Of a stretch of 64,000 bases of DNA, positions 28,079-39,595 are shown in pieces. Location: positions 124,001 through 188,000 of the forward strand of contig JAGWUI010000001.1 of NCBI GenBank assembly GCA_028868515.1, written 5' to 3'. Position 1 is the stretch's first letter. Each line of letters starts with the position of its first letter. Origin of the DNA: Gammaproteobacteria bacterium (GTDB taxonomy: Bacteria; Pseudomonadota; Gammaproteobacteria; Pseudomonadales; Moraxellaceae). Made by a program: the position numbers and the translations under genes. Below the pieces are notes generated by a model. The model saw only the letters and a list, made by a program, of their open reading frames with translations, had not been told where the DNA came from and did no database searches.

Positions 28079-28939
28079 ATGTCCCCGATTATTGAAAGTT
28101 TTTTTGATCCAATCACAGGTACCGTGACTTATGTAGTCTATGATGAAACAGGGGGGCATGCTGCTATTATCGATTCCGTTTTAGACTTTAATCCTAAGTC
28201 AGGACATACGCTGACTCATTCGGCTGATTTAGTCATTGAGTTTGTACGTAACAAAGCACTTGATGTTGATTGGATCTTAGAAACACATGCTCATGCCGAT
28301 CACTTATCTGCTGCAAGTTATATTCAAAATCAACTAGGTGGGCGTATTGCAATAGGTGAGCATATACAGAAAGTACAAGGAGTTTTTAAAAAAATTTTTA
28401 ATCTCGAAAAAGATTTTGCTTCAGATGGTTCACAGTTTGATCATCTTTTTAAAGATAATGAGACGTTTAAGGTAGGAAAATTGTCTGGCAGAGCCATAAA
28501 TGTACCAGGTCATACGCCAGCGGATATGGCTTACCAATTTTCAGATGCGATTTTTATAGGCGATACATTATTTATGCCTGACGTAGGTACTGCTCGTTGC
28601 GATTTTCCTGGCGGTGATGCACATCAACTTTATCACTCAATTAAAAAAATTCTAGCATTTCCTCAAGAAACTAAACTTTTCATGTGTCATGACTACCCAC
28701 CTACAGAACGTGTCCCCCGTTGGCAAACAACAGTTGCTGAACAACGCAAAGCAAACATTCATGTTCACGATGGTATTGATGAAAAAGACTTTATAAAAAT
28801 GCGACAAGCACGTGATTTCACCTTAGACATGCCTACTTTAATTATTCCATCGATTCAATTAAATATCAGAGCAGGTCATATGCCTCCCGCTGAAGATGAC
28901 GGAAAGATATATTTTAAAATTCCAATTAATGTACTTTAA
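28079..28939 (+). CDS. Metallo-beta-lactamase-fold persulfide dioxygenase-like hydrolase (BLH/ETHE1-like)
   Basis: A 286-residue MBL-fold protein with motif THAHADHLSA (metal His/Asp), PGHTPAD and GDTLFMPD, and a later His at MCHDYPP. ETHE1-type persulfide dioxygenases and the BLH proteins of BigR operons have this set and oxidise glutathione persulfide to sulfite. The DUF442 domain that is fused to this domain in some BLH proteins is encoded separately at 23204. It is divergent from the single-Cys ArsR repressor and 33 bp upstream of a methyltransferase. Confidence 0.82.
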   Translation: MSPIIESFFDPITGTVTYVVYDETGGHAAIIDSVLDFNPKSGHTLTHSADLVIEFVRNKALDVDWILETHAHADHLSAASYIQNQLGGRIAIGEHIQKVQGVFKKIFNLEKDFASDGSQFDHLFKDNETFKVGKLSGRAINVPGHTPADMAYQFSDAIFIGDTLFMPDVGTARCDFPGGDAHQLYHSIKKILAFPQETKLFMCHDYPPTERVPRWQTTVAEQRKANIHVHDGIDEKDFIKMRQARDFTLDMPTLIIPSIQLNIRAGHMPPAEDDGKIYFKIPINVL

Positions 28940-28972
28940 GATTAATCAATTCACTGAATAAGAAGACCTAAT

Positions 28973-29602
28973 ATGAAAGAACTTTATACGCAGAAAATAT
29001 TCCCAGTAATCCTTGATCATGTCATGCAATTTGATAGCCTGATGGATGCACGGAAGAAACTGCTATCTGAGGTTGCTGGGCATGTCGTTGAAATCGGGTT
29101 TGGCACAGGGCTGAATTTGCCCTTCTATGGCGAAAGAGTATTGAGTCTCACGGCCGTTGATCCAAACCAAGGGATGAATCGTTTGGCTGAACCACGGATT
29201 GCACAGGCAAAATTCCCAGTCACACATCGTCAGCTTAGTGCTGAAAAGATGCCCTTTGATAATGATTCGGTTGATGCCGTTGTCTCAACGTGGACGCTGT
29301 GTAGTATTCCTGATGTCGACGCAGCACTAGCGGAAATCAAGCGCATATTAAAACCGACAGGTACATTTTATTTGGTGGAACATGGATTATCGCCCAATCG
29401 TCAACTCGCCAAATGGCAGACTCGCTTAACACCTGTCCAAAAAGTAATTGCAGATGGGTGTCATCTCAATCGAGATATGAAGAAAATAGTGGAGCAAGCT
29501 GGGTTTGAATGGATTCAATGTGAGCACTTTAATGCACATAAAGTACCGAGTTTTTTTGCTTGGATGACCTTCGGACAAGCCAAAAAAACACTCAATCGTT
29601 AA
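28973..29602 (+). CDS. Class I SAM-dependent methyltransferase (UbiE/COQ5-like)
   Basis: A 209-residue methyltransferase with the SAM motif EIGFGTGLNLPFYG (residues ~38-51), acidic motif LTAVDPNQGM and a post-motif region STWTLCSIPDVDAAL. It is in the same direction as the persulfide dioxygenase-like gene, 33 bp away. Thiol or sulfide methylation is a reasonable guess in this setting, but the substrate cannot be read from the sequence; membrane lipid or quinone precursors are alternatives. Confidence 0.78.
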   Translation: MKELYTQKIFPVILDHVMQFDSLMDARKKLLSEVAGHVVEIGFGTGLNLPFYGERVLSLTAVDPNQGMNRLAEPRIAQAKFPVTHRQLSAEKMPFDNDSVDAVVSTWTLCSIPDVDAALAEIKRILKPTGTFYLVEHGLSPNRQLAKWQTRLTPVQKVIADGCHLNRDMKKIVEQAGFEWIQCEHFNAHKVPSFFAWMTFGQAKKTLNR

Positions 29603-29639
29603 TTCCGTTTAAGAATATTGAAATTATTCGTTTCACTAA

Positions 29640-31853
<2,214 letters not shown>

Positions 31854-31916
31854 AAAAGTTTCCTATGCTGTCTATCAAGATTGGCATAGGGAGTTATCTA
31901 CACCACTAAGCAAAGC

Positions 31917-32393
31917 ATGGTGACCATCATGGATATTGGAATCAGTAATGAAAACAGAGCTGAAATCGTACAGGGTCTATCGGAATTGCTTGCGGACAGT
32001 TATACCCTGTATTTAATGACACATAACTTTCATTGGAATGTAAAAGGACCGCAATTCAACAGTCTGCACATGATGTTTATGCAGCAGTACACTGAGCAGT
32101 GGAATGCTTTAGATGTGATCGCTGAACGAATACGTACATTAGGACATCCAGCTCCAGGAACTTATAAAGCGTTTATGCGGCTGACAACAATTGAAGAAGT
32201 AGATGGCGTGCCAACAGCGGCAGAAATGATTCGTCACTTGATGAATAATCAAGAAGCAACAGCAAGAACAGCACGGAAACTTCTACCTATTGTTGATAAA
32301 GCCAATGATCAGCCCACTATGGAGCTGTTGACTCAACGTATGGATGTTCACGAAAAGACTGCCTGGATGCTCAGGAGTTTGTTAGAGGAGTAA
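31917..32393 (+). CDS. dps: Dps/ferritin-like DNA-protection protein
   Basis: A 158-residue Dps-family protein with ferroxidase motif HNFHWNVKGPQF, YTEQWNALDVIAERI and the C-terminal helix HEKTAWMLRSLL. It stores iron using peroxide and protects DNA. The start may be ATG 31917 or ATG 31929; neither has a strong ribosome site. A 7-bp stem (CCTATGC 31862-31868 with GCATAGG 31884-31890) lies in the 63-bp spacer after katG. Coexpression with katG is likely from spacing. Confidence 0.9.
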   Translation: MVTIMDIGISNENRAEIVQGLSELLADSYTLYLMTHNFHWNVKGPQFNSLHMMFMQQYTEQWNALDVIAERIRTLGHPAPGTYKAFMRLTTIEEVDGVPTAAEMIRHLMNNQEATARTARKLLPIVDKANDQPTMELLTQRMDVHEKTAWMLRSLLEE

Positions 32394-32502
32394 GTCAAAC
32401 TCTTAGACTATAAAAATTAATGATAGCCTGTCCCAAGTTCAGGCATAAAGTATGCAACTATTGACCTTAGAAGCTCTTGTAGATTTTTTATCCTCTAAAT
32501 AA

Positions 32503-32538
32503 TAGTCCTTTGATGTAGTTGTCAATTTCAAAGGACTA
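32503..32538. terminator. Stem-loop after dps
   Basis: TAGTCCTTTGA (32503-32513) pairs perfectly with TCAAAGGACTA (32528-32538) across a 14-nt loop, about 110 bp beyond dps. There is no clean T-run, so it may be a processing or partial termination hairpin. The rest of the 400-bp gap between dps and the kfrA-like gene holds a stronger terminator and a repeat-bearing promoter, and no gene I can support. Confidence 0.45.
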
Positions 32539-32682
32539 ATATTCCTCTACTTATATTTAGAATAAAAACTGATAAGTAGGCTGCTGAAGTTAATATTCAA
32601 TAAAAAAATCAGCATAGCTAGCAATGAGTCTAAATTTATTACTTATGTAACTTTAAATTCAATAAAGAGCTAATATTAAATC

Positions 32683-32721
32683 TTACACAGGATAATGTTT
32701 GATTATCCTGTGTAATTTTTT
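32683..32721 (+). terminator. Rho-independent terminator
   Basis: A perfect 14-bp stem TTACACAGGATAAT / ATTATCCTGTGTAA around loop GTTTG is followed at once by six T's. This is a strong intrinsic terminator on the plus strand, insulating the kfrA-like gene from dps read-through. Confidence 0.8.
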
Positions 32722-32756
32722 GGCAAAAATTATCTTGATAAAAGCATATAAATAGC

Positions 32757-32780
32757 ATGTAATTACGTGGTATGTAATTT
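32757..32780 (+). promoter_or_regulatory. Direct repeats upstream of kfrA-like gene
   Basis: ATGTAATT occurs twice about one and a half helical turns apart (near 32758 and 32772), and a third TGTAATTTTTT sits at 32710 at the terminator end. The repeats precede the start by 25-50 bp. KfrA proteins repress their own promoter through repeats, so these are candidate self-operators. Confidence 0.4.
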
Positions 32781-32806
32781 TTTACGATATGAACAGGAGT
32801 ACCGAT

Positions 32807-33829
32807 ATGGCGCGCACTGGACTGTATAAATCTGAAGTCAAAAAGGCTCGTGAGTCTTTGCTGGCACAGAGCAAATATCCATCAGTTGATGCGGTACGAG
32901 TTGAACTTGGTAATACAGGCTCAAAAACAACTATTCATAAGTATCTGAAAGAGCTTGAGGAAGAGGATGGTGGTTCAACTAGGCATAAAATTGAAATCAG
33001 TGAGGCATTGCAGAATTTAATTTCGCGACTGTCCAGCCAATTGCAAGATGAGGCTAATGCTCAGGTTAGGGAGATACGCTCTGAAAGTGAGGCAAAAGAT
33101 CAACTACATACTGAACAATTATCAGTTTTACATACAAAAATTGAAGCACTGGGTAATCAAGTGAGGCTGTCAGAAAGCACGTTACTTCTGGAAAAGTCAG
33201 CTCACCACGAAACGCAAATCACACTACAAAATGAGACGATAGTTCGTCATACGTTAATGCAACAAGTCACCGATCTAAATGATCGTCTGGCCGAAAATGA
33301 GACCCATCGTCAGTCGCTTGAAGAAAAGCACCAACACGCACGGGATGCTTTAGAACACTATCGCCAATCAGTTAAAGAACAACGAGAGCAAGATCAGCGA
33401 CGCCATGAACTACAGATCCAGCAATTACAAGCAGAACTGCGCCAAGTGCAACAGACAGTCATCATTAAACAAGATGAATTAAGCAAATTAAACCAAGAGT
33501 GTATACGTCTGAGCACTAATTTATCCCATGCTCAAAGTGGTCTTAGTGACGAACTCGATAAAAGTCAGCGGCTGGCTCAACTACTACAAGCCAGTGAGCA
33601 ACACGGTAAAATGCTGGAAGTTCAACTTGCGGGTAAAGAAACTTTAATTAAAGAACAAAACGATCAAGCAATTGAGATAACAAGACAAATGAAATCATTA
33701 AGCGCTGAAATACATGGTCTTCAGCTAGAATTAGCAACAGCACACGCTAAATTGGAAGCACACGGCTCTATTTCAGTTGAATTACGTGAATTTATGAGCA
33801 AAACGAAGATAAATGCATTGGTAGAGTAA
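32807..33829 (+). CDS. KfrA-like DNA-binding coiled-coil protein
   Basis: A 340-residue protein with an N-terminal KfrA-type DNA-binding domain (SEVKKARESLLAQSKYPSVD, then TGSKTTIHKYLKELEEE) followed by a long, almost uninterrupted coiled coil of Gln/Glu/Lys/Leu-rich heptads to the C-terminus. I start it at the ATG preceded by AGGAG 7 bp upstream. KfrA proteins are nucleoid-like factors that polymerise along DNA and are typical of plasmids and integrated mobile elements, so this gene hints at a plasmid origin for part of this region. It stands alone between terminator and a convergent GT87 gene. Confidence 0.78.
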   Translation: MARTGLYKSEVKKARESLLAQSKYPSVDAVRVELGNTGSKTTIHKYLKELEEEDGGSTRHKIEISEALQNLISRLSSQLQDEANAQVREIRSESEAKDQLHTEQLSVLHTKIEALGNQVRLSESTLLLEKSAHHETQITLQNETIVRHTLMQQVTDLNDRLAENETHRQSLEEKHQHARDALEHYRQSVKEQREQDQRRHELQIQQLQAELRQVQQTVIIKQDELSKLNQECIRLSTNLSHAQSGLSDELDKSQRLAQLLQASEQHGKMLEVQLAGKETLIKEQNDQAIEITRQMKSLSAEIHGLQLELATAHAKLEAHGSISVELREFMSKTKINALVE

Positions 33830-33895
33830 ATTTAGATAAAAAATTTCTATGATGAATCTCAATATTAAAAATCAATATGAAACAATATTTTATTT

Positions 33896-35023
33896 CTAAT
33901 TTTGCGGAATTTCACACGAATCCCAGCCGACCCTCAAATAATATCTTTGATCTGTTACGTCAGGAACACGTTGTATTACATAACCTATCAATAATATCAA
34001 CGGTAACAACAATGCACCAAAATAATGTGTTTCGGCAATTGGTGTGATCAGTAAAGACCAAATAATGAAAGTACTACATAATAATCCCTCCTCTAAGCTT
34101 GGTAGTCTATTATGAGCAATTTTCCGATTCTCTTTAATATGGCGGGCACTCAACCCCATCACGATAAGCATCAAAAAAGCACATCCACCGACTAAAATAT
34201 GAATAAAGGATGCTGAAACATTCCAGCTTAAAAAAAGAGATTCTAGCGATTGATTTCGGGGTTTTGTAGTATTCAGTAATTGTTCATATAGAGTTGTTAA
34301 TCCAGCTCTATCTGTATTAGACATCATTGCAGGCTGACCAACAACTTCCAACCATCGCCAAATTTGATCTAAATTAAATTGCCACCCCCAATACATGCTT
34401 GGCAAAACTAGACCTAATATCAAAAGACCTAGTACTGTCGCACATACGTTACGCCACTGTCTTCTCAGGACAAAATACATGATGAGTGTAATTGGAAAAA
34501 CTTTGATTAAAGTAGCAGCTGCAAGACTAAATCCAGATACAATTGGTTGACCTTTAAAATGGAAATAGAAGGTTGCTATCATAAAAAAGAACATGAACGG
34601 TGATGCTTGGCATCGCATTTCTCCTGAAGCCAGCAAGACTGACAACCCCAATAAAGGCAACCCATACAATAAGTAATGCTTTTGGTTCAAATGACTATCT
34701 TGGAGCAATCTTGCTGACATCCAAATTGAAGCTCCAATTGACATCGTCGCAAGCACATACCAGATCAATGCACCTAATGCGATTGAAACATGGGTCAGTG
34801 GAATCATTAAGATTGCAAATGCTGGCGGATAAACATAGCGCCACCCCCTGACATTTTGTGCCTGATAAAGATCAGTATGATCTAGAATTGCACGACCTGC
34901 CGCGGTATAAACAGTAAAATCTGTTCTCTGTACAACACTCCAAGCAGCACGATCTACTGTTGATACACCAAAACCGATAATACACAAAATGATCAAAAAA
35001 TAAAAAACTCGGTTTGCTCGCAT
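33896..35023 (-). CDS. GT87 (DUF2029)-family mannosyltransferase-like membrane protein
   Basis: A 375-residue protein with about nine to ten membrane helices. The periplasmic loop near the N-terminus reads DFTVYTAAGRAIL, with an early acid as expected for C-family glycosyltransferases, then LYQAQNVRGWRYVYPPAFAI, a pattern common in GT87/DUF2029 proteins. Such enzymes use lipid-linked sugars at the membrane. It is the last visible gene of a minus-strand run starting at 38599. Substrate unknown. Confidence 0.7.
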   Translation of the reverse strand: MRANRVFYFLIILCIIGFGVSTVDRAAWSVVQRTDFTVYTAAGRAILDHTDLYQAQNVRGWRYVYPPAFAILMIPLTHVSIALGALIWYVLATMSIGASIWMSARLLQDSHLNQKHYLLYGLPLLGLSVLLASGEMRCQASPFMFFFMIATFYFHFKGQPIVSGFSLAAATLIKVFPITLIMYFVLRRQWRNVCATVLGLLILGLVLPSMYWGWQFNLDQIWRWLEVVGQPAMMSNTDRAGLTTLYEQLLNTTKPRNQSLESLFLSWNVSASFIHILVGGCAFLMLIVMGLSARHIKENRKIAHNRLPSLEEGLLCSTFIIWSLLITPIAETHYFGALLLPLILLIGYVIQRVPDVTDQRYYLRVGWDSCEIPQN

Positions 35024-35081
35024 TATTCGCTCTATATAATTTGTAGATTGGTAATCTTTTTAAATAATTCGATGATTTCGA

Positions 35082-35204
35082 CTATTGATTCACATAAAAA
35101 CAGTTAAATAAGATCATCCAAAACAAACCGAATACCAAATAATATAAGAGTATTGCTCCAAACAAAGTTTTGAGAATCAAAGCTGTCGATGGACTAATTT
35201 TCAT
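35082..35204 (-). CDS. Small membrane peptide (40 aa), unknown
   Basis: A 40-codon frame in the gap between the sensor kinase and the GT87 gene, same strand. It encodes MKISPSTALILKTLFGAI and then a hydrophobic helix (LLYYLVFGLFWMILFN). An AAGGA element is about 11 bp upstream of the ATG, a little far. Evidence is a membrane-type composition and operon position; it could be a spurious frame. Confidence 0.35.
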   Translation of the reverse strand: MKISPSTALILKTLFGAILLYYLVFGLFWMILFNCFYVNQ

Positions 35205-35288
35205 TAAGATGTAAATCCTTTTCACTCAAATTAATAGAACATGAGAAATGAAATATTGTCTTCGAAACTGGAATCAACATTTGAAAAT

Positions 35289-36653
35289 TTACTCTTGAAA
35301 AAATGAGGGTAAGAGCAAAAGCACAGATACCGACAACCCTACAAGCCTATCTTCATCAGTCCAGCCTAATTTAATCTGAGCACCGATTCTATCCGTTACA
35401 GCCTTAACAATCGAAAGACCTAGACCAGACCCAACCCCTTCACTTCCAATCGTTCGATAGAATGGATCAAACACTCGATCTCTTTCAGAGATTGCTATTC
35501 CTGTTCCAGTATCCTTAATTATTAATTGTGCATATATCCCATCAATTGACACGGAGAGATCAACCTTGCCACCATTTGGCGTATAGCGTATAGCGTTATC
35601 AACTAGATTCTTGACAATAGTGATTAGGTCTAATTCATTAGCCCAAACCTGCACATCTAACTCGCCTTCAACACCAATATCAATATGCTTATCCTCTGCC
35701 TGCGGCATGATATCTTCCAATACGCAGCGATAAATGTATTGAATGGAGACTAATGATTGAGGGCGGAAGACGGTTGTCTGAGCATTTGCTAAGCTTAGAA
35801 GCTGATGTACTAGGCTTCGACTACGCTCAATACCTTGGCACAGCATCACAAGGCGCTCAGATGCAATCTCTGGCATATCCACCTTAGCCAAGCGCTCTGC
35901 TTGCAAAGACAACGCTGTCAATGGTGAACGAAGTTCGTGAGCAGCATCTGCGACAAATCGACGTTGAATTTCCATTGATTGTTCAATACGAATCAACAAA
36001 CGATTAATGGCTACCACGAATGGACGTACTTCGGAAGGCAGGTGATTTTGTTCGATCGGATGTAAGTTTTGCTCTGCACGCAGATCAATTTCTGTAGATA
36101 AAGCAACAATAGGTTGGAACATTTTTTTTATAAGATCGGAAACGATCAATAGTAGAATTGGAACCAAGATCAAAAATGGCATCAAAGTGCGTAAAGCACT
36201 ATCACGTGCAATTGCATCACGCATATCAGTTTCTTGTGCTACAGCAATTCGTTGACCTGAAGTGGTTCTAATAAACACACGGAATGGGTCTCCGTTAATA
36301 TCAACCGTATGCATACCATCAGTTAAGGAGATCGGTAATATTGTTGGATTCTTATCCATTTCACTGTAATGGACATTGGTACTATCAGATAGATACTGAA
36401 CAATCATACGTGAGTCTTCTGGCCCATTTATAATTCGTTGGATATCTTCTTTACCTGTCGGAGCAAGATGCTGTTGATTAACCAATGTAGCAACTTGGCG
36501 TAACATATCATCCTGTAATTCATTCGCTTCCTTAAATGCCGATACAAATGAAAAAATGCTTGCGACCACCGCAATAAGCAAAATAGCAAGCGACAGTGAA
36601 TAAGATAATTTAAGCTGAACGGATTCGCTCAAACGCTTTTTGAAACCTTCCAT
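35289..36653 (-). CDS. Sensor histidine kinase (QseC/PmrB-like)
   Basis: A 454-residue kinase with two membrane helices (about residues 15-37 and 155-173) around a periplasmic domain of about 115 residues. The phosphoacceptor box is ADAAHELRSPLTAL; the N box is KNLVDNAIRYTP; G boxes are DTGTGIA and GSGLGLSIV. Its start lies 25 bp inside the regulator gene, so the two are coupled. It belongs to a minus-strand operon with a COG4705 membrane protein and a small periplasmic protein upstream, probably its targets or sensory partners. Confidence 0.9.
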   Translation of the reverse strand: MEGFKKRLSESVQLKLSYSLSLAILLIAVVASIFSFVSAFKEANELQDDMLRQVATLVNQQHLAPTGKEDIQRIINGPEDSRMIVQYLSDSTNVHYSEMDKNPTILPISLTDGMHTVDINGDPFRVFIRTTSGQRIAVAQETDMRDAIARDSALRTLMPFLILVPILLLIVSDLIKKMFQPIVALSTEIDLRAEQNLHPIEQNHLPSEVRPFVVAINRLLIRIEQSMEIQRRFVADAAHELRSPLTALSLQAERLAKVDMPEIASERLVMLCQGIERSRSLVHQLLSLANAQTTVFRPQSLVSIQYIYRCVLEDIMPQAEDKHIDIGVEGELDVQVWANELDLITIVKNLVDNAIRYTPNGGKVDLSVSIDGIYAQLIIKDTGTGIAISERDRVFDPFYRTIGSEGVGSGLGLSIVKAVTDRIGAQIKLGWTDEDRLVGLSVSVLLLLPSFFQE

Positions 36654-37294
36654 CCAACACCCCTAACATTTTGAATGATCTCGCTACCTAATTTTCGGCG
36701 TAGCCCATGGATCAGAAAATCAATTGCATTACTTTCCACCTCATCACCCCAGCCATAAATTCGGTCTTCAAGTTGACTACGAGAGAAGATCGACCCCGGA
36801 CGTAGCAATAAAGTTTGTAATAATGCAAATTCACGATTAGAAAGCTGTACAGGAAGGTTGTCTTTGGTCATAGCCTCACGCGTTGCTGGATCAAGAGACA
36901 CAATGCCATTCGTTAATACAGATGCAGCACTCCCCACCTTGCGACGAAGTACGGCACGTATACGTGCAAGTAACTCAGCCATTTCAAATGGTTTAAGTAC
37001 ATAGTCATCCGCTCCACTATCTAGTCCAAGTAATCGATCATCTAGACTGTCACGGGCGGTAATGATAATTAATGGAATAGGATTATCTTTGGCACGAATA
37101 CTTGCGAGCACTTCAAAGCCATCCTTTTTAGGAATGCCTAAATCAAGCAGAACTAGGTCATAATGCTGGCAATCCAGTGTTGTCAGAGCTGTTTGACCAT
37201 CCATCACCCAATCCGTAGCAAAACAAGCCTCTTTAAGTGCACACTGAATGGCATCTCCAATCATAGTGTCATCTTCTACTAACAATACTCGCAT
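36629..37294 (-). CDS. OmpR-family response regulator
   Basis: A 221-residue receiver plus winged-helix regulator: acidic pocket LLVEDD, phosphoacceptor Asp51 (DLVLLDLGIP), Lys (YVLKPFEMAELLARI), C-terminal end VRGVGWKV. It resembles QseB/BasR-type regulators. It is located between a small periplasmic protein gene (45 bp upstream) and its kinase (25-bp overlap). Confidence 0.9.
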   Translation of the reverse strand: MRVLLVEDDTMIGDAIQCALKEACFATDWVMDGQTALTTLDCQHYDLVLLDLGIPKKDGFEVLASIRAKDNPIPLIIITARDSLDDRLLGLDSGADDYVLKPFEMAELLARIRAVLRRKVGSAASVLTNGIVSLDPATREAMTKDNLPVQLSNREFALLQTLLLRPGSIFSRSQLEDRIYGWGDEVESNAIDFLIHGLRRKLGSEIIQNVRGVGWKVSKSV

Positions 37295-37338
37295 GAACCC
37301 TCCAACAGATAATAACTACCTATTACATATGACCTTTC

Positions 37339-37791
37339 TTATTTTTTATCTTGGAATGTGTCAAGCGTGACCAGAAGATTATCCATAGCACGTTTACATT
37401 CCACTTGATTCGGTGAATCTGTACGAAGTGTATGAAGTGCATCATCGATGGACTTGTCTACCATATGCCAATTATTTGCAGCTCTAGGCTTTAAACCTGC
37501 TTCAGCTGAGTCCCAAGCAATTTCCAAATCTTTGATTCGGTTTTTAGCGGCAGGAAGATCACCTTTATCGACTTTGGCAGTGACATCTGCAGCAATACTG
37601 CGGAATTCTGTTAAATCACCCAAATTAGAAGCGGGATGTACCTGTGATTTTGTATCTAATTTATTGGTTGGTACTTTTGAATGACCATCCATTTTAATGG
37701 TGTCAGGAATTGCATATCCCATAACAAATAACAACAGTAAGAAAGCAGAAGCAGCAAGGAGTGGATGATTTAATGAGTTCAAAATGCGCAT
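37339..37791 (-). CDS. Periplasmic or membrane-anchored small protein, unknown
   Basis: A 150-residue protein with an N-terminal membrane helix ([18 protein letters not shown]) and a soluble helical remainder ([34 protein letters not shown]). No family recognised with certainty; it looks like a helical periplasmic accessory protein. It sits between the COG4705 gene and the two-component genes in one strand run, which suggests regulation by or input to that system. Confidence 0.65.
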   Translation of the reverse strand: MRILNSLNHPLLAASAFLLLLFVMGYAIPDTIKMDGHSKVPTNKLDTKSQVHPASNLGDLTEFRSIAADVTAKVDKGDLPAAKNRIKDLEIAWDSAEAGLKPRAANNWHMVDKSIDDALHTLRTDSPNQVECKRAMDNLLVTLDTFQDKK

Positions 37792-37816
37792 GATTTTTCC
37801 ATTAATAATTTGAATG

Positions 37817-38599
37817 TTATTTAATAGCTTGCGTATCGTTGCTGCCAGCTATGCTGTATTGTGCGATTGACACAAGTATCACAATCACAATTAAAAAAAG
37901 AGCACTCGTCCACATCGCACCAAAACCAAAACCACCATAAGCTTTTGCTTGAGTCAGCAGATCGCCTAATGCTGCACCGAATGGTCTTGTTAGGATGTAT
38001 CCAATCCAAAACGTTAGCACTGAATTACCTCCTCCTCGCCAAACCACATAAATGAACGCAATCAAAATCCCAAAAACAACAACTCCCCACATAAAACCTA
38101 GTCCAAGGGCTTCTGTGGCTAAATCACCAGTCGCTGTTCCCAATGCAAACGTGCAAAGAATCGCAGACCAGTAAAACAATTCTCGGCGTGGTGTAAAAAT
38201 TTGATGAATAGATAAATTGCGTTCTACCCAATACCAGCAAGCAAAAATCACCATAAGCAATACAGCAAATATCGCTGTACTGGTATATAAGCTGACACCA
38301 AGTCCATCAGTGAGAAAATCAGTCACTAGAGTGCCAACAACACTTACTAAAACAACCGTAAACCAGTAAATCCATGGAATAAAGCGCTGAGTACGAAACT
38401 GAATAATCAGAGCTAAAGCCAGCAGTGAGACCATAACTACACGCGTCAAGCCTTGACCCAAGCCTGCATTTACAGCTAAAAAATCAGCACCTGTTTCACC
38501 AACCGTTGTGGACATAATTTTAATCACCCAAAACGAGAGTGTTATTTCAGGGACTTTGTTCAACCAATTTGATTTTGGAGATACAGTAAGTAAATTCAT
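37817..38599 (-). CDS. COG4705-family multi-helix membrane protein
   Basis: A 260-residue protein with about seven to eight membrane helices and internal repeats around acid-glycine motifs: [16 protein letters not shown] near residue 27, [30 protein letters not shown] and [13 protein letters not shown]. These repeated [T/G]-x-[T/G]-[D/E]-[F/L] turns are typical of COG4705 proteins, whose function is poorly defined and probably transport-related. It is the first gene of the operon leading into the two-component system. Conserved buried acids suggest ion movement, but this is inference. Confidence 0.7.
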   Translation of the reverse strand: MNLLTVSPKSNWLNKVPEITLSFWVIKIMSTTVGETGADFLAVNAGLGQGLTRVVMVSLLALALIIQFRTQRFIPWIYWFTVVLVSVVGTLVTDFLTDGLGVSLYTSTAIFAVLLMVIFACWYWVERNLSIHQIFTPRRELFYWSAILCTFALGTATGDLATEALGLGFMWGVVVFGILIAFIYVVWRGGGNSVLTFWIGYILTRPFGAALGDLLTQAKAYGGFGFGAMWTSALFLIVIVILVSIAQYSIAGSNDTQAIK

Positions 38600-38813
38600 T
38601 ATCTATCTACGTCCAAGATGTTTGGGCTTGCAGATAATTTTGATCAAAAAGAATTAGCTCAAGCATAGTTTTCATGATTGAGTTACTATTTTAATGTAAA
38701 ATATTGATATTTATATTATTAAACAAGGAGTAGTGGAGTGAATTTTGAAACAGTATTGCAGTATGTATAATGAAAAAACTATAATTTGATGGTTAATTTA
38801 ATGACTAACGACA

Positions 38814-39293
38814 ATGAAAAAAGAACATATTCAACTCTTAGAAAAATTTGCGGATTCCCATTTGCCTCCATCTTGGCGACATGATCTTCAATATTTGAAT
38901 GGATGGAAAGCTGCTGAAGTATTATGGCCGATGAATGATGTTTTTAAACAATTTCACTCGACTATCAGGTTTCTACCTTATTCTGAAAAATATGAGAACG
39001 AAGCAAACCAAGCAATCGAGGATTATGTTTCTGGTACAAAATGGTCTATTTTATATCCTTCCCCGCCTGTTTGGCGGGTTCTATTTGAACGGCATATACA
39101 GGCACTTATGCTGTGTGCCATAAACGGTGAACAGACCGTCATTGTTGCTCCAGCACAATTGCCTCATGCTCTACAATTAAAATTCATAATGCTCGATTTA
39201 CAATGGGATATGAAACTCCCCTTTCCAGTTGCTGATAGATCAGATCCTTCATGGCTTGACGCACTGACAAAAGGTAATTTACAGCGACACTAA
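38814..39293 (+). CDS. Hypothetical protein, 159 aa
   Basis: A soluble protein rich in aromatic residues (LPPSWRHDLQYLNGWKAAEV, SPPVWRVLFERHIQALML). I do not recognise the family and see no membrane helix or signal. It stands alone, flanked on the left by 210 bp without a gene and on the right by an IS remnant, so it may be a passenger. Reading-frame length and balanced composition support a real gene. Confidence 0.5.
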   Translation: MKKEHIQLLEKFADSHLPPSWRHDLQYLNGWKAAEVLWPMNDVFKQFHSTIRFLPYSEKYENEANQAIEDYVSGTKWSILYPSPPVWRVLFERHIQALMLCAINGEQTVIVAPAQLPHALQLKFIMLDLQWDMKLPFPVADRSDPSWLDALTKGNLQRH

Positions 39294-39334
39294 ATGCTTT
39301 GTTTTCATTTCTGTAAATTTTACACTGTCGAAGA

Positions 39335-39523
39335 TCATTTCGTTTTTTCCAGTGTATTCACCCTTGCGGTTGAGATAGGATAGGTTTTTCTAGCACGAGC
39401 TACCTAAGTGTTCAAAGTTTGCAAGCAACTTTTTAAGTTGCGGCTGACTTGTGACATAGACTTATTTTCTTCAAACACAAGCCTGATGGATTCAGTTTTA
39501 AATTCTGGACTGTGTTGTCTCAT
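39335..39523 (-). pseudogene. IS3-family orfA remnant with in-frame stop
   Basis: From an ATG at 39523 the frame reads like an IS3-family OrfA N-terminus (MRQHSPEFKTESIRLVFEEN) with its helix-turn-helix. It is interrupted by TAG where the family has Trp (QTLNT-stop-VARARKTYPIS), continues in the same frame for 22 codons and then dissolves. A possible IS end lies upstream (AAAAAGTGTCCG near 39559). No orfB is present, so it is a dead fragment. Confidence 0.65.
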
Positions 39524-39595
39524 CTATTAAACTCCTTTTGAGTGGATTATATCCATTTAAAAAGTGTCCGTTTTTTCAATAGGGCTCCATAGCTG

